From Nemophila menziesii (taxonomy: Eukaryota > Streptophyta > Magnoliopsida > Boraginales > Hydrophyllaceae): 64,000 bases of DNA. The position numbers and the translations under genes are program-made. The DNA lies in NCBI GenBank assembly GCA_029959085.1, contig JARWIR010000015.1, positions 4,339,017-4,403,016 of the forward strand, in the 5' to 3' direction. The notes beneath the pieces are model-generated. The model did no database searches. It was not told the DNA's origin and worked only from the letters and a program-made list of their open reading frames with translations. Below are positions 62,646-64,000 of the stretch, piece after piece; position 1 is the first letter of the stretch, and each line of letters begins with the position of its first letter.

Positions 62646-63978
62646 GGGGTTCGTTGCCTCATCCCAATTTTATGTGTTATCTATTTACATGCTTTCAATC
62701 AAATTAATTGAGGGTTGCGTTTGATTGTAAAGTATTTTAAATGTCCCCATTAAGCATACTTTTTAAGAATTTATGATATAAAGTAGTCGACCTTAGGAGT
62801 TAGTATAAAACGTACTTTAATTGCATGCAAACATTAGGTAATTGATAGGAAGAATTAATGAACAATGCGAAAGAAGTAAACTTGTACTTAAGGAAATTGA
62901 GTGGTTTGTAGAACGTGAGATCCAAATTAGTAGAGAACCCACTTAGGTATAAACTAGAGGCAAGCTATGTAACTATGAAAATGATAGAGGCAGTTATTTA
63001 TTAGCCATTTGAAACTTTTTAGCCTTCTATCCCATGAATTAATTATATCCTTCTTAGCCCCATTTTTAGCCCTTAAGCTTTTCTTTTTTCGCCACAATAT
63101 AACCCCATATCCCCTTAGTTTATTAGGCATTTCCATATGACTCGCAATTGAATCACGATCCTGAGACTTCTTATCTTGAGTTTGGGGTGGTGGGTTTCAT
63201 TTTATTGGGAAACTACATTGGGAGGGAATTGTATGTATTTGTATTGGTGAAAAAATTTTGATGATATATTATTTGTAACCCTTTGTCGTGGTCCTTGAAA
63301 AAAAAAGTAGAAAAGTTGTCAAAACAGTAGACAACCGGGAGCCCACTCATCACTAACCGAGAACCTGGTTATCAACTGTACAAAAAAAATGAAAAAGAAA
63401 AAGAAAAAGAATAAAGTGACCGGCAAAGTGGAAAGTTTTCGAAATCATCTTTAGTTCTTATTGAGTTAATATGGGGACGATAAATGAGTGCGTCAAATGG
63501 GTTGAGTGAGAACAATATTCGAGTGTAAACTCAAGCTCTTGGACAGTTGTTTATGGTAAGTGAGGAGAAATCCAAAAGCTCACTTCAAATTTACCAAATA
63601 TACATACGACACCGTCCCTAAGCCTACAATAAAACCGTAAAGCCCTCGTGGTTCCTAGGTACATAGTGATTTTATGATTCAGCTAATAGGGAGTATGCTA
63701 AGTGGAGTGTTCAAAGCGAGTAAGGATCAATGAATACCTTATAGCCACCATATTGAGATAAGTGTGAGTGTAACCTTCTAGCATTGTGAAATTAATTTTG
63801 GATTGATATTATTTTTGTTTGATTTTGCATGATAGGTGTATGTGTATATTAATTCCTAAGTCATATTATATGAGATTTTTTTTAGGTTGTGATTTGGGTA
63901 TTATTCATTAGACTCTGCATTTCTGCGTTCACCTAAGGCCTTTGTTTTTATTTGACTTTGTCGGGACGACAAAGGTTT
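62646..63978. other. Element C 3' untranslated region with motif copy 4
   Basis: Matches element B 52648-53985 throughout. The GAGC-CAAAA-GCTC hairpin seen in A and B is degraded here (GAAATCCAAAAGCTC near 63571). An insertion at 63320-63380 relative to B holds stray copies of C's GC-rich repeat. Confidence 0.65.
63178..63188 (+). promoter_or_regulatory. Element C PPT-like motif, copy 4
   Basis: GAGTTTGGGGT followed by GGTGGG. Confidence 0.65.
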
Positions 63979-63989
63979 GAGTTTGGGGT
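63979..63989 (+). other. Element C polypurine tract (motif copy 5)
   Basis: AAAGGTTTGAGTTTGGGGT directly before the LTR start. Confidence 0.8.
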
Positions 63990-63991
63990 GT

Positions 63992-64000
63992 TGATGTCTC
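63992..64000 (+). repeat. Element C 3' LTR, first nine bases
   Basis: TGATGTCTC, the start shared by the LTRs of A and B, cut off by the end of the window. Confidence 0.8.

Larger units (their letters stand above)
46461..64000 (+). mobile_element. Element C: older Athila-like element, 5' truncated, split by element B
   Basis: Consists of 46461-46841 and 55575-64000. Order: partial gag, protease, RT, RNase H, integrase, GC-rich repeat, second ORF, conserved 3' region, polypurine tract, and the first nine bases (TGATGTCTC) of the 3' LTR at the window edge. The 5' LTR and first part of gag are replaced by the LINE remnant. Many stops and frameshifts make it inactive. It is the only element in the window with RT and integrase. 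Confidence 0.9.

Overview
This window is repeat-rich plant nuclear DNA, most likely from a eudicot. It is strongly AT-rich and carries Athila-type Ty3/gypsy LTR retrotransposons primed by tRNA-Asp, a degraded plant LINE, a degraded Copia fragment, and two kinds of dead plant transcription-factor gene: a single-C2H2 zinc finger with an EAR motif, and a trihelix/Myb-SANT-like factor. I see no intact host gene, tRNA, rRNA or CRISPR array. Essentially every coding region is broken.

Layout. (1) 1-16039: five head-to-tail copies (four complete, the last truncated) of a 3.29-3.35 kb unit. Each carries a promoter-like patch, a possible first exon with a splice donor, a (TA)n tract of very variable length, and a C2H2-EAR zinc finger pseudogene with the same two nonsense codons. 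(2) 16040-23917, 'block I': a rearranged copy of a trihelix gene's promoter, leader and intron, a 66-bp coding-like repeat, a LINE remnant fused to an Athila gag fragment, and a second copy of the trihelix 5' region. (3) 23918-28414: mostly featureless AT-rich DNA with a Copia gag-protease remnant and a fragment of an Athila 3' region. (4) 28415-37486: 'element A', a complete Athila-like element on the minus strand with two LTRs, Gag-protease and a GPF-like module, but no reverse transcriptase, RNase H or integrase core. (5) 37487-40012: intergenic DNA with a six-unit 33-bp minisatellite. (6) 40013-46841, 'block II': the second copy of the block I material, with a longer trihelix pseudogene, the same LINE-gag chimera, and the start of 'element C'. 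(7) 46842-55574: 'element B', a non-autonomous Athila-like element inserted in the gag of C with a perfect CACCT target duplication. (8) 55575-64000: the rest of C, with gag, protease, RT, RNase H, integrase, an Athila-type second ORF, and the first 9 bases of its 3' LTR at the window end.

Elements A, B and C share a 3' architecture that I regard as the most interesting signal here. A polypurine-like motif (consensus GAGTTTGGGGT) recurs five times at matching positions. Copy 1 lies about 180 nt after the pol/GPF stop, copy 2 lies 8-9 nt before the second-ORF ATG, copy 3 follows a conserved GGGA-loop hairpin just after that ORF, copy 4 lies in the 3' untranslated region, and copy 5 abuts the 3' LTR as the polypurine tract. 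Between copies 1 and 2 each element carries a GC-rich palindrome-forming repeat whose sequence differs from element to element. A and B have each lost the RT-RNase H-integrase core but kept Gag, protease, the GPF-like module and this 3' region. That would be expected of parasites mobilised by an element like C. All identity statements are by-eye comparisons.
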